A stretch of DNA of 64,000 bases from Hymenobacter aquaticus (GTDB taxonomy: Bacteria; Bacteroidota; Bacteroidia; Cytophagales; Hymenobacteraceae): assembly GCF_004765605.1 (NCBI RefSeq), contig NZ_SRLC01000001.1, positions 2,418,001-2,482,000 of the forward strand, written 5' to 3'. Made by a program: the position numbers and the translations under genes. Positions 25,568 to 36,238 of this stretch are shown in pieces. Position 1 is the first letter of the stretch; every line of letters begins with the position of its first letter. The notes under the pieces are model-generated. The model saw nothing but the letters and a program-made list of their open reading frames with translations, searched no databases and was not told the origin of the DNA.

Positions 25568-26461
25568 ACTCCGCTTGTGCTTCCAGCGGCGGTGCGTCCA
25601 GAGGTAGCTGGCCGGGGCTGCCTGAATGTCACGCTCCAGGTGGCGGGCAAAGGCTTCTGTGACTACGTAGGCGTCTTTGTCCAGCGGCGTGCTGCCGTCG
25701 TGCAGGGGCCGGATAGTCAGGTCGTAATAGCCCCGCGCGCGGCGGGTGATGTTCACGTACACCACCGGGCAGTTGAACTGGGACGCCAGCCGGTCGGCGC
25801 TGCTGTAGAAGCTGGTGTCCTGGTGAAGGAACTGGGTCCAGTAGGGCCGGTCTTCGGGGCCGGCGGCCTGGTCGGTGAGCATGCTCAGCACCCGGCCTTC
25901 CTTGCGCCGCTTCACCAGGTCGCGCAGCGTATCGCGCATCGGAATCAGCTGGGCGCCGGTGCGGGTGCGCAGCCGGAGCAGAAAATCTTCGAAAAACGGG
26001 TTGCTCAGCGGCTTGTACACCCCGTACGTGCGGCCCGGAAACTCCAGGGCCCCGGTCGGCAGAATCCACTCCCAGTTGCCGGCGTGGGAACCCAGCGCCA
26101 GCACCGTCCGGCCTTCGGCAAACGCCCCGCTGATGAGTTCGGGGTTATGAATCCGGACGCGCCGCCGCAGCTCGGCGGCGGGCAAGGCGGCCAGCTTCAG
26201 CATCTCCACCATTACCTGGGCAAAATGCCAGTAGAAATCCTTGCTGATCTGCCGAATCTGCGGCTCCGACTTCTCCGGGAACGAGTTACGCAGGTTTTCC
26301 AGCACCACCCGCTGCCGGTAGCGCAGCACGTAGGCCATTAGGCCGTACAGGCCGTATGCCAAGCCGTAGAGAACGGGAAACGGCAGGTGAGCAATGCCCA
26401 GCAGCAGCCACTCGAGCGGCCGATAAAACCAGGGATATTTGCGGGTAGGTGGTTGCGTCAT
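25565..26461 (-). CDS. Lysophospholipid/lipid A acyltransferase (LpxL/HtrB-like)
   Basis: A 298-residue protein. An N-terminal hydrophobic anchor (about 12-40) precedes the acyltransferase domain with the HX4E motif HAGNWE near residue 125. LENLRNSFPEKS and TDQAAGPEDRPYWTQFL are typical of Bacteroidota members of this family. It would add a secondary acyl chain to lipid A at the inner membrane. The ATG overlaps the stop of the upstream gene (TAATG), implying translational coupling. The final stretch WTHRRWKHKR is the family's usual end. Confidence 0.92.
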   Translation of the reverse strand: MTQPPTRKYPWFYRPLEWLLLGIAHLPFPVLYGLAYGLYGLMAYVLRYRQRVVLENLRNSFPEKSEPQIRQISKDFYWHFAQVMVEMLKLAALPAAELRRRVRIHNPELISGAFAEGRTVLALGSHAGNWEWILPTGALEFPGRTYGVYKPLSNPFFEDFLLRLRTRTGAQLIPMRDTLRDLVKRRKEGRVLSMLTDQAAGPEDRPYWTQFLHQDTSFYSSADRLASQFNCPVVYVNITRRARGYYDLTIRPLHDGSTPLDKDAYVVTEAFARHLERDIQAAPASYLWTHRRWKHKRS

Positions 26462-27330
26462 TAGTGGGCTACTACGCCGGCCGGGGCATATTCCGTCACG
26501 TTGCGGATCAGTCGGGCGTTTTGAGAGGAAAGAACTTTGTTTTTGGCGTCGCGCACTTCCACAATCAGCTTATAGGTGCCGGCGGGCAGCTTGCTCAGGT
26601 CCAGCATCCCGGTAACGGGGGTGCTTTGCCCGGCCAGTCCCTGCACGCTGGCCGTGCTGGTCAGGGCATCTTTGGTGGCCGCATCCTGCCGCAGCCGGTA
26701 CCGCAGCTGCACGGTTTGCTCGGGTTTCAGATTGTAAAGCTCGGTGTAGAAAAACGCCCGGTCAGCCCCGCGGCCGTACAGTCCGCCCGGCGCCCGGCTC
26801 AGGCTAAAGCCGCCGCGGGCAAAGTTACTTTGCTCCGGCGATTTTGACGCCGCCCGCGCCAGCAGCACTACGTCACTCATACTAAGCACTTTCGCCGCCG
26901 ACTCAATAACTAGCGGCTGCTCGACCACGTTGTTCTGGCCGGCCCGGTACTGGTCGCGCACCTGCCCGCGCAGGGTATACTTGCCATCGGGCAGCAGAAT
27001 CCGCTTCTGGAAGCTCACCGGATTTTTCAAGCTCACCGACGTGTCGCTGAGCACCGGCGGCTTCAGCGTAATGGTTTCCTGGTAGGCCGCCGTGCCATCT
27101 TCCCGAATGATTTCCAGCGTCACGCTGGCCGCCGCCTGAAATACTTTCGGGGCCCGCCGCTTGTAGGTCAGCGACTGGCCGGGCACGGTGGCGTACAGCT
27201 CCACCACGGCACCCTTCACGGCAAGGTCTTCGTTGCGGAAGCGGCTGACGTCGAGCAGCAGTTGGGGCGGCGTGGCAGCGTGCGCGGCGAAAGAAACCAG
27301 GAAGGCGAGCAGCAGAAAGTAACGGCGCAT
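26461..27330 (-). CDS. Secreted protein, GWxTD N-terminal-like, function unknown
   Basis: A 289-residue protein with a signal peptide (MRRYFLLLAFLVSFAAHA). The rest is beta-rich and resembles the N-terminal part of Bacteroidota GWxTD-domain secreted proteins, with LDVSRFRNEDL and AVVELYATVPGQSLTYKR, but the GWxTD motif itself is missing. It is translationally coupled to the downstream acyltransferase, so it may act in envelope biogenesis. I do not recognise an enzymatic motif. Confidence 0.7.
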   Translation of the reverse strand: MRRYFLLLAFLVSFAAHAATPPQLLLDVSRFRNEDLAVKGAVVELYATVPGQSLTYKRRAPKVFQAAASVTLEIIREDGTAAYQETITLKPPVLSDTSVSLKNPVSFQKRILLPDGKYTLRGQVRDQYRAGQNNVVEQPLVIESAAKVLSMSDVVLLARAASKSPEQSNFARGGFSLSRAPGGLYGRGADRAFFYTELYNLKPEQTVQLRYRLRQDAATKDALTSTASVQGLAGQSTPVTGMLDLSKLPAGTYKLIVEVRDAKNKVLSSQNARLIRNVTEYAPAGVVAH

Positions 27331-27495
27331 AGTGTCAGTTTGACGGGTATTTATAGAAAAAGGGTAGCAACTATGCCCGCAAAGCAGTTTTGGGACGGTA
27401 TTGGTTCAGCTTCCAGGGCCCAAAAAGCGCTTTTGAAAAAGGATTTACATCTAGTATAAGGCAAATACTATTCTGCTCCCCTTTCTTTAGCCATC

Positions 27496-28143
27496 TTGCC
27501 ACCACCTCCTTTCCCCGTTCCGGTGCCCATTCTTTTCGAATCGCAGTATAATCCGCCCGCGCAGTTCTTCGCCGAACTGGCCGGCACCGATGCGCTCTGG
27601 CTGGAGTGCCACGATAATTACCGCAAGCAAACCTACCGCAACCGCTGCCTGATTCTAACCAACCAGGGCGTGAAACCCCTCACGGTGCCCGTAATCGATG
27701 GGAACCGCAGCGAAAAGGTCAAAACCTCGGCCATTGAAATCGACTACCGCCAGAACTGGGTGCACCAGCACTGGCGCAGCCTGCAAACCGCGTACGGCGG
27801 CACTCCGTACTTTGAGTACTACGCCGATTACCTCCACGACATTTACTTGCAGAAGCCAGCCCGGCTTTTCGAACTCAACCTGGCCTTTCTGCGGTTTTAC
27901 CTGCGCTGCCTGCGGTTGTCGACTCCCGTGGAGTTTACCACCGACTATCACCCCCAGTACGCCTCCCCGCTCGTGCTCGACCGGCGCGATTGTCTGACAC
28001 CAAAAGCCGCCGCGGCCCCCGAACCTGACAGGAAGTCGGTTCGGCCCTATCCGCAGACCTTTGGTAAAGATTTTGTACCGGGACTCAGCATCTTAGACCT
28101 GCTTTTTATGCAGGGCCCGGCCGCCGGCAGTTTTCTTGCGTAG
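27496..28143 (+). CDS. WbqC-like family protein
   Basis: A 215-residue protein with the WbqC pattern: ILFESQYNPPAQFFAEL near the start, then the conserved RNRCLILTNQGVKPLTVPV, WVHQHWRSLQTAYGGTPYFE and YADYLHDIY. Family members occur in O-antigen and other loci and are thought to modify small molecules, but the reaction is not established. The start is uncertain: TTG 27496 gives a Pro-rich run, while GTG 27523 begins just before the conserved ILFE. No ATG is available nearby. Confidence 0.85.
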   Translation: MPPPPFPVPVPILFESQYNPPAQFFAELAGTDALWLECHDNYRKQTYRNRCLILTNQGVKPLTVPVIDGNRSEKVKTSAIEIDYRQNWVHQHWRSLQTAYGGTPYFEYYADYLHDIYLQKPARLFELNLAFLRFYLRCLRLSTPVEFTTDYHPQYASPLVLDRRDCLTPKAAAAPEPDRKSVRPYPQTFGKDFVPGLSILDLLFMQGPAAGSFLA

Positions 28144-28264
28144 TGCAAGTGTCGCCTCCGAACCTTCGCCCGTCTCTACCTGTTTTCAGGTTACTTCGGC
28201 CCAACCCGCTCAGAGTTCAGTCCGCTGGCTTGCGGGGCACCGTTTTTCTTCATTACTTATCTGC

Positions 28265-30865
28265 ATGGAAGCTAAATTCTCAAATCGAGTCAAGGAGGTC
28301 ATCTCCCTGAGCCGGGAAGAGGCCATCCGGCTCGGTCACGACTATATCGGTACCGAACACCTATTACTGGGCATGATTCGCGAAGGGGAAGGCACTGCTA
28401 TTGGCTTGCTCAAGAAATTGGGCGTGTCGGTAGAAGAGCTGAAATACGCCCTCGAGCAAGCCACTCGTAATACGGCCACTCAGGGAACGAGCATTACCGG
28501 CTCGATTCCGCTGACCAAACAGACCGAGAAAGTTCTCAAGATTACTTATCTAGAGGCCAAAATCTTCAAGAGTGAAATCATCGGCACGGAACACCTGCTG
28601 CTGTCGATTTTGCGCGACGAAGACAATATTTCTTCTCAGATTCTCAGCAAATTCAACGTGAACTACGAAGCCGTTCGCGACTCGCTGGACTATCACGGCA
28701 ACACTGCCCCCACCGACCGCGCCCCCGACACTGACGACGACGACAACGACAAACTCTTTGGAGGCAGCGCCGGCCGCGGCGCCGCCGGCAGCAGTGCCAC
28801 CCCGAAGAGAGCCGGTGAAAAGTCGCGCACTCCCGTCCTCGACAACTTTGGTCGCGACCTGACCAAACTGGCCGAAGAAGACAAGCTCGACCCCATCGTG
28901 GGCCGGGAAAAGGAAATTGAGCGCGTCGCTCAAATCCTGTCGCGTCGCAAGAAGAACAACCCAATTCTGATCGGTGAGCCCGGCGTAGGTAAGACGGCCA
29001 TTGCCGAAGGCCTCGCCCTGCGCATCATCCAGAAAAAGGTGTCGCGCGTGCTGTTTGGCAAGCGCGTCGTAACCCTCGACCTCGCTTCGCTGGTCGCTGG
29101 CACCAAGTATCGTGGTCAGTTCGAAGAGCGCATGAAGGCCGTGATGAACGAGTTGGAGAAGTCGCCCGACGTTATCCTGTTCATCGACGAGCTGCACACC
29201 ATCGTGGGCGCCGGCGGTGCTTCCGGTTCGCTGGACGCCTCCAACATGTTCAAGCCAGCCCTGGCCCGCGGCGAGATTCAATGCATCGGTGCCACCACGC
29301 TGGACGAGTACCGGCAGTATATCGAGAAGGACGGTGCCCTGGCCCGTCGTTTCCAGATGGTTATGGTGGACCCCACCACGCCCGAGGAGACGATTGAAAT
29401 CCTGCACAACATCAAGGACAAGTATCAGGACCACCACCACGTCGTGTACACCGACAAGGCTATTGAGGCTTGTGTGAAGCTGTCGGACCGCTACATGAGT
29501 GACCGGTTCCTGCCCGACAAAGCCATCGACATTCTCGATGAGGCCGGTGCGCGCGTGCACATCAACAACATCGTGGTTCCCGAGGATATCTTGAAGCTCG
29601 AAGAGAGCATTGAGAACATCAAGACGGAGAAAAACCGCGTGGTGAAGTCGCAGAAGTACGAAGAAGCCGCCCAGTTGCGCGACAAGGAAAAGAAACTTCT
29701 GGAGCAGCTCGACCAGGCCAAAAAGAACTGGGAGGACGAAACCAAGAAGAAGCGTTACACGGTGAAGGAGGAAAACGTGGCAGAAGTTATTGCCATGATG
29801 ACCGGTATTCCCGTGAGCCGCGTGGCTCAGAACGAAAGCCAGAAGCTGCTCAACATGGGCGAAGAGCTGCAAGGCAAGGTTATCGGCCAGGACAAAGCCA
29901 TTAAGCAGCTGGTGAAAGCCATTCAGCGCACCCGTGTAGGTCTGAAGGATCCCAAGAAGCCGATTGGCTCGTTCGTATTCCTGGGCCCAACCGGCGTTGG
30001 TAAGACGGAATTGGCTAAGGTTCTGGCTACCTACCTCTTCGATAAGGAAGACGCCCTGGTGCGCGTCGACATGAGCGAGTACATGGAGAAATTCAGCGTA
30101 TCGCGCTTGGTGGGGGCACCTCCCGGCTACGTGGGCTACGAAGAAGGCGGTCAGCTGACGGAGAAAATCCGCCGCAAGCCGTACTCGGTTATCCTGCTCG
30201 ACGAGATTGAAAAGGCTCACCCCGACGTGTACAACCTGCTCCTGCAGGTGCTCGACGACGGTATCCTGACCGACGGCTTGGGCCGCAAGGTTGACTTCCG
30301 GAACACCATCATCATCATGACCTCGAACATCGGGGCGCGTGACCTGGCGGACTTCGGTGCGGGTATCGGTTTTGGTACCAAGGCCCGGACGGAAAACCTG
30401 GACGAGATTACCAAAGGCACCATCACCAATGCCCTGCGGAAAACCTTCTCGCCCGAGTTCCTCAACCGTTTGGACGACGTTATCGTCTTCAACTCGCTCG
30501 AGAAGAAGGATATTCACAAGATTATCGACATCTCGCTGTCGAAACTCTTGTCGCGCATTCAGACGCTCGGCTACAAAGTAGAGCTGACCGAAGCCGCCAA
30601 GGACTTCGTAGCCGACAAAGGCTACGACCCCAAATACGGCGCGCGGCCGCTGAACCGGGCTATCCAGAAGTACATCGAAGACCCGATTGCCGAGGAAATC
30701 CTGAAAGCCGAAATTGCCCAGGGTGACGTCATCACCGCCGACTTCAAGGAAGGCGCGGAAGAGCTGACCTTCGCCGTGAGCAAGAGCGGGGAGCAAACCA
30801 ACCTCGCCAGCGACGAGCGGCCCGAAGAGGCCCCCGAGTCGCCGGACACTGAGAAAGGCAAGTAA
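28265..30865 (+). CDS. clpC: ATP-dependent Clp protease ATPase subunit ClpC
   Basis: An 866-residue AAA+ protein from ATG 28265; an upstream in-frame extension is not conserved-looking. Two N-terminal Clp repeats ([20 protein letters not shown]) are followed by AAA1 with Walker A GEPGVGKT and Walker [14 protein letters not shown]-like middle segment ([15 protein letters not shown]) identifies ClpC over ClpB. AAA2 carries GPTGVGKTE. ClpC unfolds proteins and feeds them to ClpP in the cytoplasm. No clpP lies nearby. It is transcribed alone and closed by a strong terminator. Confidence 0.97.
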   Translation: MEAKFSNRVKEVISLSREEAIRLGHDYIGTEHLLLGMIREGEGTAIGLLKKLGVSVEELKYALEQATRNTATQGTSITGSIPLTKQTEKVLKITYLEAKIFKSEIIGTEHLLLSILRDEDNISSQILSKFNVNYEAVRDSLDYHGNTAPTDRAPDTDDDDNDKLFGGSAGRGAAGSSATPKRAGEKSRTPVLDNFGRDLTKLAEEDKLDPIVGREKEIERVAQILSRRKKNNPILIGEPGVGKTAIAEGLALRIIQKKVSRVLFGKRVVTLDLASLVAGTKYRGQFEERMKAVMNELEKSPDVILFIDELHTIVGAGGASGSLDASNMFKPALARGEIQCIGATTLDEYRQYIEKDGALARRFQMVMVDPTTPEETIEILHNIKDKYQDHHHVVYTDKAIEACVKLSDRYMSDRFLPDKAIDILDEAGARVHINNIVVPEDILKLEESIENIKTEKNRVVKSQKYEEAAQLRDKEKKLLEQLDQAKKNWEDETKKKRYTVKEENVAEVIAMMTGIPVSRVAQNESQKLLNMGEELQGKVIGQDKAIKQLVKAIQRTRVGLKDPKKPIGSFVFLGPTGVGKTELAKVLATYLFDKEDALVRVDMSEYMEKFSVSRLVGAPPGYVGYEEGGQLTEKIRRKPYSVILLDEIEKAHPDVYNLLLQVLDDGILTDGLGRKVDFRNTIIIMTSNIGARDLADFGAGIGFGTKARTENLDEITKGTITNALRKTFSPEFLNRLDDVIVFNSLEKKDIHKIIDISLSKLLSRIQTLGYKVELTEAAKDFVADKGYDPKYGARPLNRAIQKYIEDPIAEEILKAEIAQGDVITADFKEGAEELTFAVSKSGEQTNLASDERPEEAPESPDTEKGK

Positions 30866-30880
30866 TTCGCTTTAGGTAAA

Positions 30881-30916
30881 CAAGAAAGCCAGTCCTGCGA
30901 GGGGCTGGCTTTCTTG
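30881..30916 (+). terminator. Terminator of clpC
   Basis: A 12-bp perfect stem (30881-30892 with 30905-30916) directly after clpC. Its last 3 bases double as the TTG box of the Uma2 promoter. Confidence 0.85.
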
Positions 30917-30946
30917 CGTTATAGCAATCCGGTTTTCGTATTTTTG
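30914..30946 (+). promoter_or_regulatory. Promoter of the Uma2 gene
   Basis: TTG (30914-30916), a 22-nt spacer and TATTTTTG (30939-30946) match the Bacteroidota consensus. The ATG is 17 nt after the -7 box. The TTG lies in the right arm of the clpC terminator. Confidence 0.7.
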
Positions 30947-30963
30947 GAAAACTGCTGTCACTC

Positions 30964-31578
30964 ATGGAATCACCCCGCAAACGCCGTTACACGGAAGAGG
31001 AATACTTGGCTATGGAACATGCTTCCGAGTTCAAGCACGAATTCGTGGACGGCCAGATTTACCCCTGGGGCCACCCGGATATGCTGGGAATGTATGACGT
31101 GCAGGCTATGTCGGGCGCTTCGCTGCCGCATAATATCGTAACCAGCAACGCAAATTTTCACTTGGGCAACCACCTGCGTGGCAAAGGCTGTCGAGTATTC
31201 GGCAGTGACATGCGCGTGTATATTCCACTAACCGGCACCTACCTGTATCCGGATACACTGGTGGTTTGCGGCAAGCCGGAAATTCAGCAGAATGGCAAAA
31301 TGGACTTGCTGCTCAATCCGGTGGTTATCATCGAAGTGCTGTCGGACTCTACTTCTGACTATGACCGGAGCGGCAAATTCATGCGCTACCGCAGCATTGA
31401 GTCGGTGAAGGACTACCTGCTACTTGACTCGCGCAGCATTCGGGCCGAGCTGTATTCACGCACCGAGAATGGGCAGTGGACGTTCTCCGAAGTGCTTGAC
31501 CCGGCCGGCACAGTGGCCCTAGGCAGTGTAGATACCGTGTTGACAATGGCCGAGCTATATGAGGACGTGCAGCTCTGA
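30964..31578 (+). CDS. Uma2-family (DUF820) restriction-endonuclease-fold protein
   Basis: A 204-residue protein with the Uma2 pattern: RRYTEEEYLAMEHASEFKHE and FVDGQIYPW at the N-terminus, and the PD-(D/E)xK core YLYPDTLVVCGKPE followed by PVVIIEVLSDSTSDYDRSGK. Putative nuclease residues are D and the EVL Glu. The family is very expanded in cyanobacteria and some Bacteroidota, and its biological role is poorly known. It is a single-gene unit with its own promoter and terminator. Confidence 0.9.
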   Translation: MESPRKRRYTEEEYLAMEHASEFKHEFVDGQIYPWGHPDMLGMYDVQAMSGASLPHNIVTSNANFHLGNHLRGKGCRVFGSDMRVYIPLTGTYLYPDTLVVCGKPEIQQNGKMDLLLNPVVIIEVLSDSTSDYDRSGKFMRYRSIESVKDYLLLDSRSIRAELYSRTENGQWTFSEVLDPAGTVALGSVDTVLTMAELYEDVQL

Positions 31579-31602
31579 TTCTTAGCAAGAACCACAGCGC
31601 AG

Positions 31603-31634
31603 AAAAGCCGCCCGAATCTGGTGCGGCTTTTTTT
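31603..31634 (+). terminator. Terminator of the Uma2 gene
   Basis: A 9-bp stem AAAAGCCGC/GCGGCTTTT followed by T-rich sequence. Confidence 0.85.
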
Positions 31635-31684
31635 GCGCCCTTACGTTACCTTTGACCTCATTACTCATCCCACCGCTTTCCTCA

Positions 31685-33253
31685 ATGTCCGATCCGCACG
31701 CTGACGCCCAACTAAGCAAACTCGAAATTCTCGACCGCAAAAATCAGGAGGCCCTGCTCGGCGGCGGCCAGGCCCGCATCGACGCCCAACACGCCAAAGG
31801 CAAGCTTACCGCCCGGGAACGGGTGGATCTGCTGCTGGACGAAGGCTCGTTCGAGGAAATCGGCAAGTTTGTGATGCACCGCTCCAAGGACTTCGGCCTG
31901 GACAAAGAGTACTACCTCGGCGACGGGGTTATTACGGGCTACGGCACGGTGCACGGCCGGCTGGTGTACGTTTTCTCCCAGGATTTCACGGTATTTGGCG
32001 GCTCGCTGAGCGAAACGCACGCCGAGAAAATCGTGAAGATTATGGACCTGGCCATGAAAAACGGCGCGCCCGTCATCGGTCTGAACGACTCGGGCGGGGC
32101 CCGGATTCAGGAAGGCGTAGTGAGCCTGGGCGGCTACGCCGACATCTTCTACAAGAACACCCTGGCCTCCGGCGTCGTGCCGCAGCTGTCGGCCATTATG
32201 GGCCCGTGCGCGGGTGGCGCGGTGTATTCGCCGGCCATTACCGACTTTATCCTGATGGTGGAAAACACGAGCTACATGTTCGTAACCGGCCCCAACGTGG
32301 TAAAGACCGTGACCCACGAAAACGTGACCAGCGAAGAGCTGGGCGGTGCCAGCACCCACTCGGCCAAGAGCGGCGTGACCCACTTCAGCTGCGCCAACGA
32401 GGTGGCCTGCATCAACCAGCTCAAGGCCCTGCTGAGCTACATGCCCCAGAACTGCGAGGAAACGGCCCCCGCCCTGCCCTACGAGGCGCAAGGCGACGAG
32501 TCGCGCCCGGCCCTGGACAACATTATTCCCGAAAACCCCAACCAGCCCTACGACATCCGGGAGGTGATTGAGGGCATTATCGACGCGGATTCCTTCCTGG
32601 AAGTACACCAGAACTTCGCCGAGAACATCGTAGTGGGCTTCGCCCGCCTCGGGGGCCGCAGCATCGGCATCGTGGGCAACCAGCCGGCGGTCTTAGCCGG
32701 GGTACTCGACATTAACGCTTCGACCAAGGCCGCGCGCTTCGTGCGGTTCTGCGACTCGTTCAACATCCCGCTGCTGGTGCTGGAAGACGTGCCCGGCTTC
32801 CTGCCCGGCACCGACCAGGAGTGGCGCGGCATCATCACTAATGGGGCCAAGCTGCTCTACGCGTTCTGCGAAGCCACCGTGCCGCGCATCACCGTTATTA
32901 CCCGCAAGGCCTACGGTGGGGCGTATGACGTGATGAACTCCAAGCACATCGGGGCTGACATGAACTACGCCTGGCCCACGGCCGAAATTGCGGTAATGGG
33001 TGCCAAGGGAGCCGCCGAAATCATCTTTAAGCGCGAAATTGCCACGGCCGCCGACCCCGAAGCCAAACTGCAGGAGAAGGTAGACGAGTACCAGCAGAAG
33101 TTTGCCACGCCGTACCGGGCCGCGCACCGTGGTTTTGTGGACGAAGTGATTCTACCTTCCCAAACCCGACAAAAGTTAATTCGGGCCTTTAAAATGCTGG
33201 AAAACAAGGTAGATGTGCTCCCACGCAAGAAACACGGTAACATTCCGCTGTAG
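31685..33253 (+). CDS. Acyl-CoA (propionyl-CoA type) carboxylase beta subunit
   Basis: A 522-residue carboxyltransferase from ATG 31685. The crotonase-type oxyanion loops are visible as [12 protein letters not shown] and [11 protein letters not shown], with [11 protein letters not shown] in the N-terminal half and [15 protein letters not shown] in the C-terminal half. It moves carboxyl from biotin to propionyl- or acetyl-CoA and needs a biotin carboxylase/BCCP partner that is not in this window. The upstream sequence TACCTTTG at 31647-31654 fits a -7 promoter box, but no well-spaced -33 box was found. Confidence 0.95.
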   Translation: MSDPHADAQLSKLEILDRKNQEALLGGGQARIDAQHAKGKLTARERVDLLLDEGSFEEIGKFVMHRSKDFGLDKEYYLGDGVITGYGTVHGRLVYVFSQDFTVFGGSLSETHAEKIVKIMDLAMKNGAPVIGLNDSGGARIQEGVVSLGGYADIFYKNTLASGVVPQLSAIMGPCAGGAVYSPAITDFILMVENTSYMFVTGPNVVKTVTHENVTSEELGGASTHSAKSGVTHFSCANEVACINQLKALLSYMPQNCEETAPALPYEAQGDESRPALDNIIPENPNQPYDIREVIEGIIDADSFLEVHQNFAENIVVGFARLGGRSIGIVGNQPAVLAGVLDINASTKAARFVRFCDSFNIPLLVLEDVPGFLPGTDQEWRGIITNGAKLLYAFCEATVPRITVITRKAYGGAYDVMNSKHIGADMNYAWPTAEIAVMGAKGAAEIIFKREIATAADPEAKLQEKVDEYQQKFATPYRAAHRGFVDEVILPSQTRQKLIRAFKMLENKVDVLPRKKHGNIPL

Positions 33254-33376
33254 GTTAAACCAATTTTAATCCTAATATCGTAACAGCTCTGCCCTGAGAC
33301 GGTTTAGCCGTGAGGCCTCTCCTAGCAGCAGCCTTTATTTTCTCACCCGCGGTACGCGCGGTTTCTCTTCTTGCTC

Positions 33377-34447
33377 ATGCGTAAAGAAAGTTTTGATTTC
33401 CTAGAGCGCTACCTGAACAATGCTTCGCCAACAGGCTTCGAAAAAGAAGGCCAAAAGCTCTGGCTGGAATACCTGAAGCCCTATATCGACGAATACTTTG
33501 TGGATACCTACGGTACCGTCGTGGGCGTTATCAATCCGGAAGCCAAGTACAAAGTCGTCATTGAGGCCCACGCCGACGAAATCAGCTACTTCGTCAACTA
33601 CATTACCAAGGAAGGCTACATCTATCTGCGCCGCAATGGCGGCTCGGATGCCCTGGTGGCCCCTTCCAAGCGCGTGAACATTCACACCGATAAAGGCATC
33701 GTGAAGGCCGTGTTTGGCTGGCCGGCCATCCACGTGCGCAAGGTGGAGCAGGATAAAGCGCCCACCATCGAGACGATTTACCTGGACTGCGGCGCCGCCT
33801 CGCAGAAGGAAGTCGAGGACATGGGCATCCACGTGGGCTCGGTCGTCACGTTCGAGGACGAGTTCATGGTAATGAACGAGAAGTTCTACGTGGGCCGCGC
33901 CCTGGACAACCGCGTGGGTGGCTTCATGATTGCCGAAGTGGCCCGCATGCTCAAGGAAAACGGCAAAACGCTGCCCTTCGGCCTCTACATCGTGAATGCG
34001 GTGCAGGAGGAAATCGGGTTGCGCGGGGCCGAAATGGTGGCCCACCGCATCAACCCCAACGTGGCCATCATCACCGACGTGACCCACGACACTCAGTCGC
34101 CGATGTACGAGAAAAAGACGGCTGGCGACCTGCACTGCGGCAAAGGCCCGGTGATTACCTACGGCCCGGCGGTGCAGAACAACCTGCGCGACCTCATCAT
34201 CAAGACCGCTCAGGAAACCGACATTCCGTTCCAGCGCGCCGCCGCCACCCGTGCCACCGGCACCGATACCGACGCCTTTGCCTACTCCGGCTCGGGTGTG
34301 GCCTCGGCCCTGATTTCGCTGCCCCTGAAGTACATGCACACCACCGTGGAAACCGTGCACGCCGAAGACGTGGACAACGTAACCAAGCTGATCTACGAGA
34401 CGCTGCTGCGCATCGAAGACGGCCACGACTTCCGTTACTTCAGCTAA
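33377..34447 (+). CDS. M42-family metallo-aminopeptidase
   Basis: A 356-residue protein from ATG 33377. Metal ligands and catalytic residues of the family are present: H65 and D67 in VIEAHADE, the bridging Asp in GRALDNRVGG, the Glu pair in VQEEIGLRGAE, Asp in ITDVTHDT and the C-terminal His in LKYMHTTVE. M42 enzymes form large tetrahedral dodecamers that trim peptides in the cytoplasm; related members have endoglucanase annotations that are likely errors. It is monocistronic in appearance. Confidence 0.94.
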   Translation: MRKESFDFLERYLNNASPTGFEKEGQKLWLEYLKPYIDEYFVDTYGTVVGVINPEAKYKVVIEAHADEISYFVNYITKEGYIYLRRNGGSDALVAPSKRVNIHTDKGIVKAVFGWPAIHVRKVEQDKAPTIETIYLDCGAASQKEVEDMGIHVGSVVTFEDEFMVMNEKFYVGRALDNRVGGFMIAEVARMLKENGKTLPFGLYIVNAVQEEIGLRGAEMVAHRINPNVAIITDVTHDTQSPMYEKKTAGDLHCGKGPVITYGPAVQNNLRDLIIKTAQETDIPFQRAAATRATGTDTDAFAYSGSGVASALISLPLKYMHTTVETVHAEDVDNVTKLIYETLLRIEDGHDFRYFS

Positions 34448-34551
34448 CCGTATCTTCGGGCCCGCAGTTTGAGCGCATGGCTGGCTTGCTTTCGGGCAAC
34501 GCCAGCCATGCGTTTCTGTATCTTCGTTTTTGCTTCCCCGACTCCTGTTCC

Positions 34552-35424
34552 ATGAAAATTGCCGGTTTCACCATTGTCCGCAATGCCGTGCTCAACGACT
34601 ACCCGGTGGTCGAAGCCATCCAGTCTATTCTGCCGGTGGTCGATGAAATGGTGGTCAGCATCGGCGACGGGGACGACGGTACCGAGGAGCTGATCCGCTC
34701 CATCAACTCGCCCAAGCTGCGCATCGTGCACTCCGTCTGGGACCCCACGCTGCGCCAGGGCGGGGTGGTGCTGGCCGTGGAAACCGACAAGGCCTTCCGG
34801 CAGATTTCGCCCGATGCCGACTGGGCCTTCTACATTCAGGCCGACGAGGTGGTGCCCGAGCAGTACCACGCGGCCATTCGGGCGGCCGCCGAGCGGCACC
34901 TGGCCGACAAGCGCGTGGAGGGGCTGCTGTTCAAATACCTGCATTTCTATGGCACGTTCGACTACGTGGGCGACTCGCGCCGCTGGTACGGGCACGAGGT
35001 GCGCATCATCCGCAACGACCCCACGATTACCTCTTACAAGGATGCACAGGGCTTCCGGCGCAACGGGGAAAAGCTGCGCGTGAAGCCCGCCAACGGCTTT
35101 GTGTACCACTACGGCTGGGTGAAAAACCCCCAGCAGATGTTGCAGAAGATGAAGCACATCAACCAGTTCTGGCACGGCGACAAACCAGCCGACGAGCAGC
35201 CCCTGGCCACGGCGGAGGTGTTCAACTTCGACGACTTCGACTCGCTGGAACGGTTTCCGGGGCCACACCCGGGCGTCATGGCCGCCCGCATTGCCCGCCT
35301 GAACTGGCAGGTGGATATCGACGTGACGCAAAAGCGCTTTTCCTTCAAGAACAAGCTTCTGTACTGGGTGGAAAAGGCCACCGGCAAGCGCTTGTTCGAG
35401 TTCAAGAACTACAAGCTGCTCTAA
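34552..35424 (+). CDS. Glycosyltransferase family 2-like protein
   Basis: A 290-residue GT-A type protein from ATG 34552. The N-terminal nucleotide-binding strand IAGFTIVRNAV, the acidic loop VVSIGDGDDGTEE, and WAFYIQADEVV (the DxD-like element) mark the fold. HYGWVKNPQQMLQKMKHIN occurs in a widespread Bacteroidota group of this family. The acceptor is unknown. The gene is followed 12 bp later by the metal-receptor gene. Confidence 0.87.
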   Translation: MKIAGFTIVRNAVLNDYPVVEAIQSILPVVDEMVVSIGDGDDGTEELIRSINSPKLRIVHSVWDPTLRQGGVVLAVETDKAFRQISPDADWAFYIQADEVVPEQYHAAIRAAAERHLADKRVEGLLFKYLHFYGTFDYVGDSRRWYGHEVRIIRNDPTITSYKDAQGFRRNGEKLRVKPANGFVYHYGWVKNPQQMLQKMKHINQFWHGDKPADEQPLATAEVFNFDDFDSLERFPGPHPGVMAARIARLNWQVDIDVTQKRFSFKNKLLYWVEKATGKRLFEFKNYKLL

Positions 35425-35436
35425 GCTGCCCGTGCC

Positions 35437-36237
35437 GTGGAACTACCGCCCATTCTGCCCCCACTCACCGTCACCGACCAGCTGAACCGGCGGGTGGCGG
35501 TACCGTTTCCGCCCCGGCGTATCGTGTCGCTGGTGCCTTCCCAAACCGAGCTACTGTATGATCTGGGCCTCGGCAGCCGGGTGGTAGGCGTTACCAAGTT
35601 CTGCATTCACCCGGCCGCAGCCCGGCAGCAGGCTACCGTCATCGGCGGAACCAAGAACTTCGATTTTGCCCGTATTGCGGCGCTGAAGCCCGATTTGATT
35701 ATCGGCAATAAGGAAGAAAACTACCAGGAGGGCATCGAGCAGCTGGCGGCCAGCTACCCGGTCTGGCTGAGCGACATCGTGACCCTGAACGACTCCCTGG
35801 AAATGATTCGGCGCGTGGGTTTCATCACGGGCCGCAAGCAGGAGGCCGAAACGCTGGCTACCGAAATAGCCAGTTCCTTCACTAGCCTCACTCCTGCCCG
35901 GCCGCTGGCTTCGGCGGCGTATTTCATCTGGCGCAAGCCCTACATGGTAGCCGCCGGCGGCACGTTTATCAATGATCTGCTGCCCCGCGCGGGTTTCCGC
36001 AACGTGTTTGCCGACCTGGCCCGCTACCCGGAAATAACCGCCGAGCAGTTGGCCGCCGCGGCTCCCGAGGTAATTCTGTTGTCTTCCGAGCCTTACCCAT
36101 TCGCCGAAAAGCACGTGGCCGAGTTCCAGGCAATCTGTCCCTCGGCCACGGTGCGCATCGTTGACGGCGAAATGTTCAGCTGGTACGGCAGCCGGCTGCG
36201 GCAGTCGGCGGCCCATTTTCGGGCGCTGAACCCCTGA
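35437..36237 (+). CDS. Helical-backbone metal receptor (BtuF/FepB-like), cytosolic form
   Basis: A 266-residue protein starting at GTG 35437. The periplasmic-binding-protein type III fold is shown by RIVSLVPSQTELLYDLGLG, VVGVTKFCIHP and LKPDLIIGNKEEN. Family members bind cobalamin or iron chelates for ABC import. There is no signal peptide or lipobox, and no permease or ATPase nearby, so this one may be a cytoplasmic relative or its start may be misread. It is 12 bp after the glycosyltransferase and its end is 1 bp from the end of aroA. Confidence 0.85.
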   Translation: MELPPILPPLTVTDQLNRRVAVPFPPRRIVSLVPSQTELLYDLGLGSRVVGVTKFCIHPAAARQQATVIGGTKNFDFARIAALKPDLIIGNKEENYQEGIEQLAASYPVWLSDIVTLNDSLEMIRRVGFITGRKQEAETLATEIASSFTSLTPARPLASAAYFIWRKPYMVAAGGTFINDLLPRAGFRNVFADLARYPEITAEQLAAAAPEVILLSSEPYPFAEKHVAEFQAICPSATVRIVDGEMFSWYGSRLRQSAAHFRALNP

Positions 36238-36238
36238 C

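Noticed and set aside
28550..30796. 748-codon open frame opposite clpC
   Set aside because: An antisense shadow of a strongly conserved gene caused by GC-rich codon bias.
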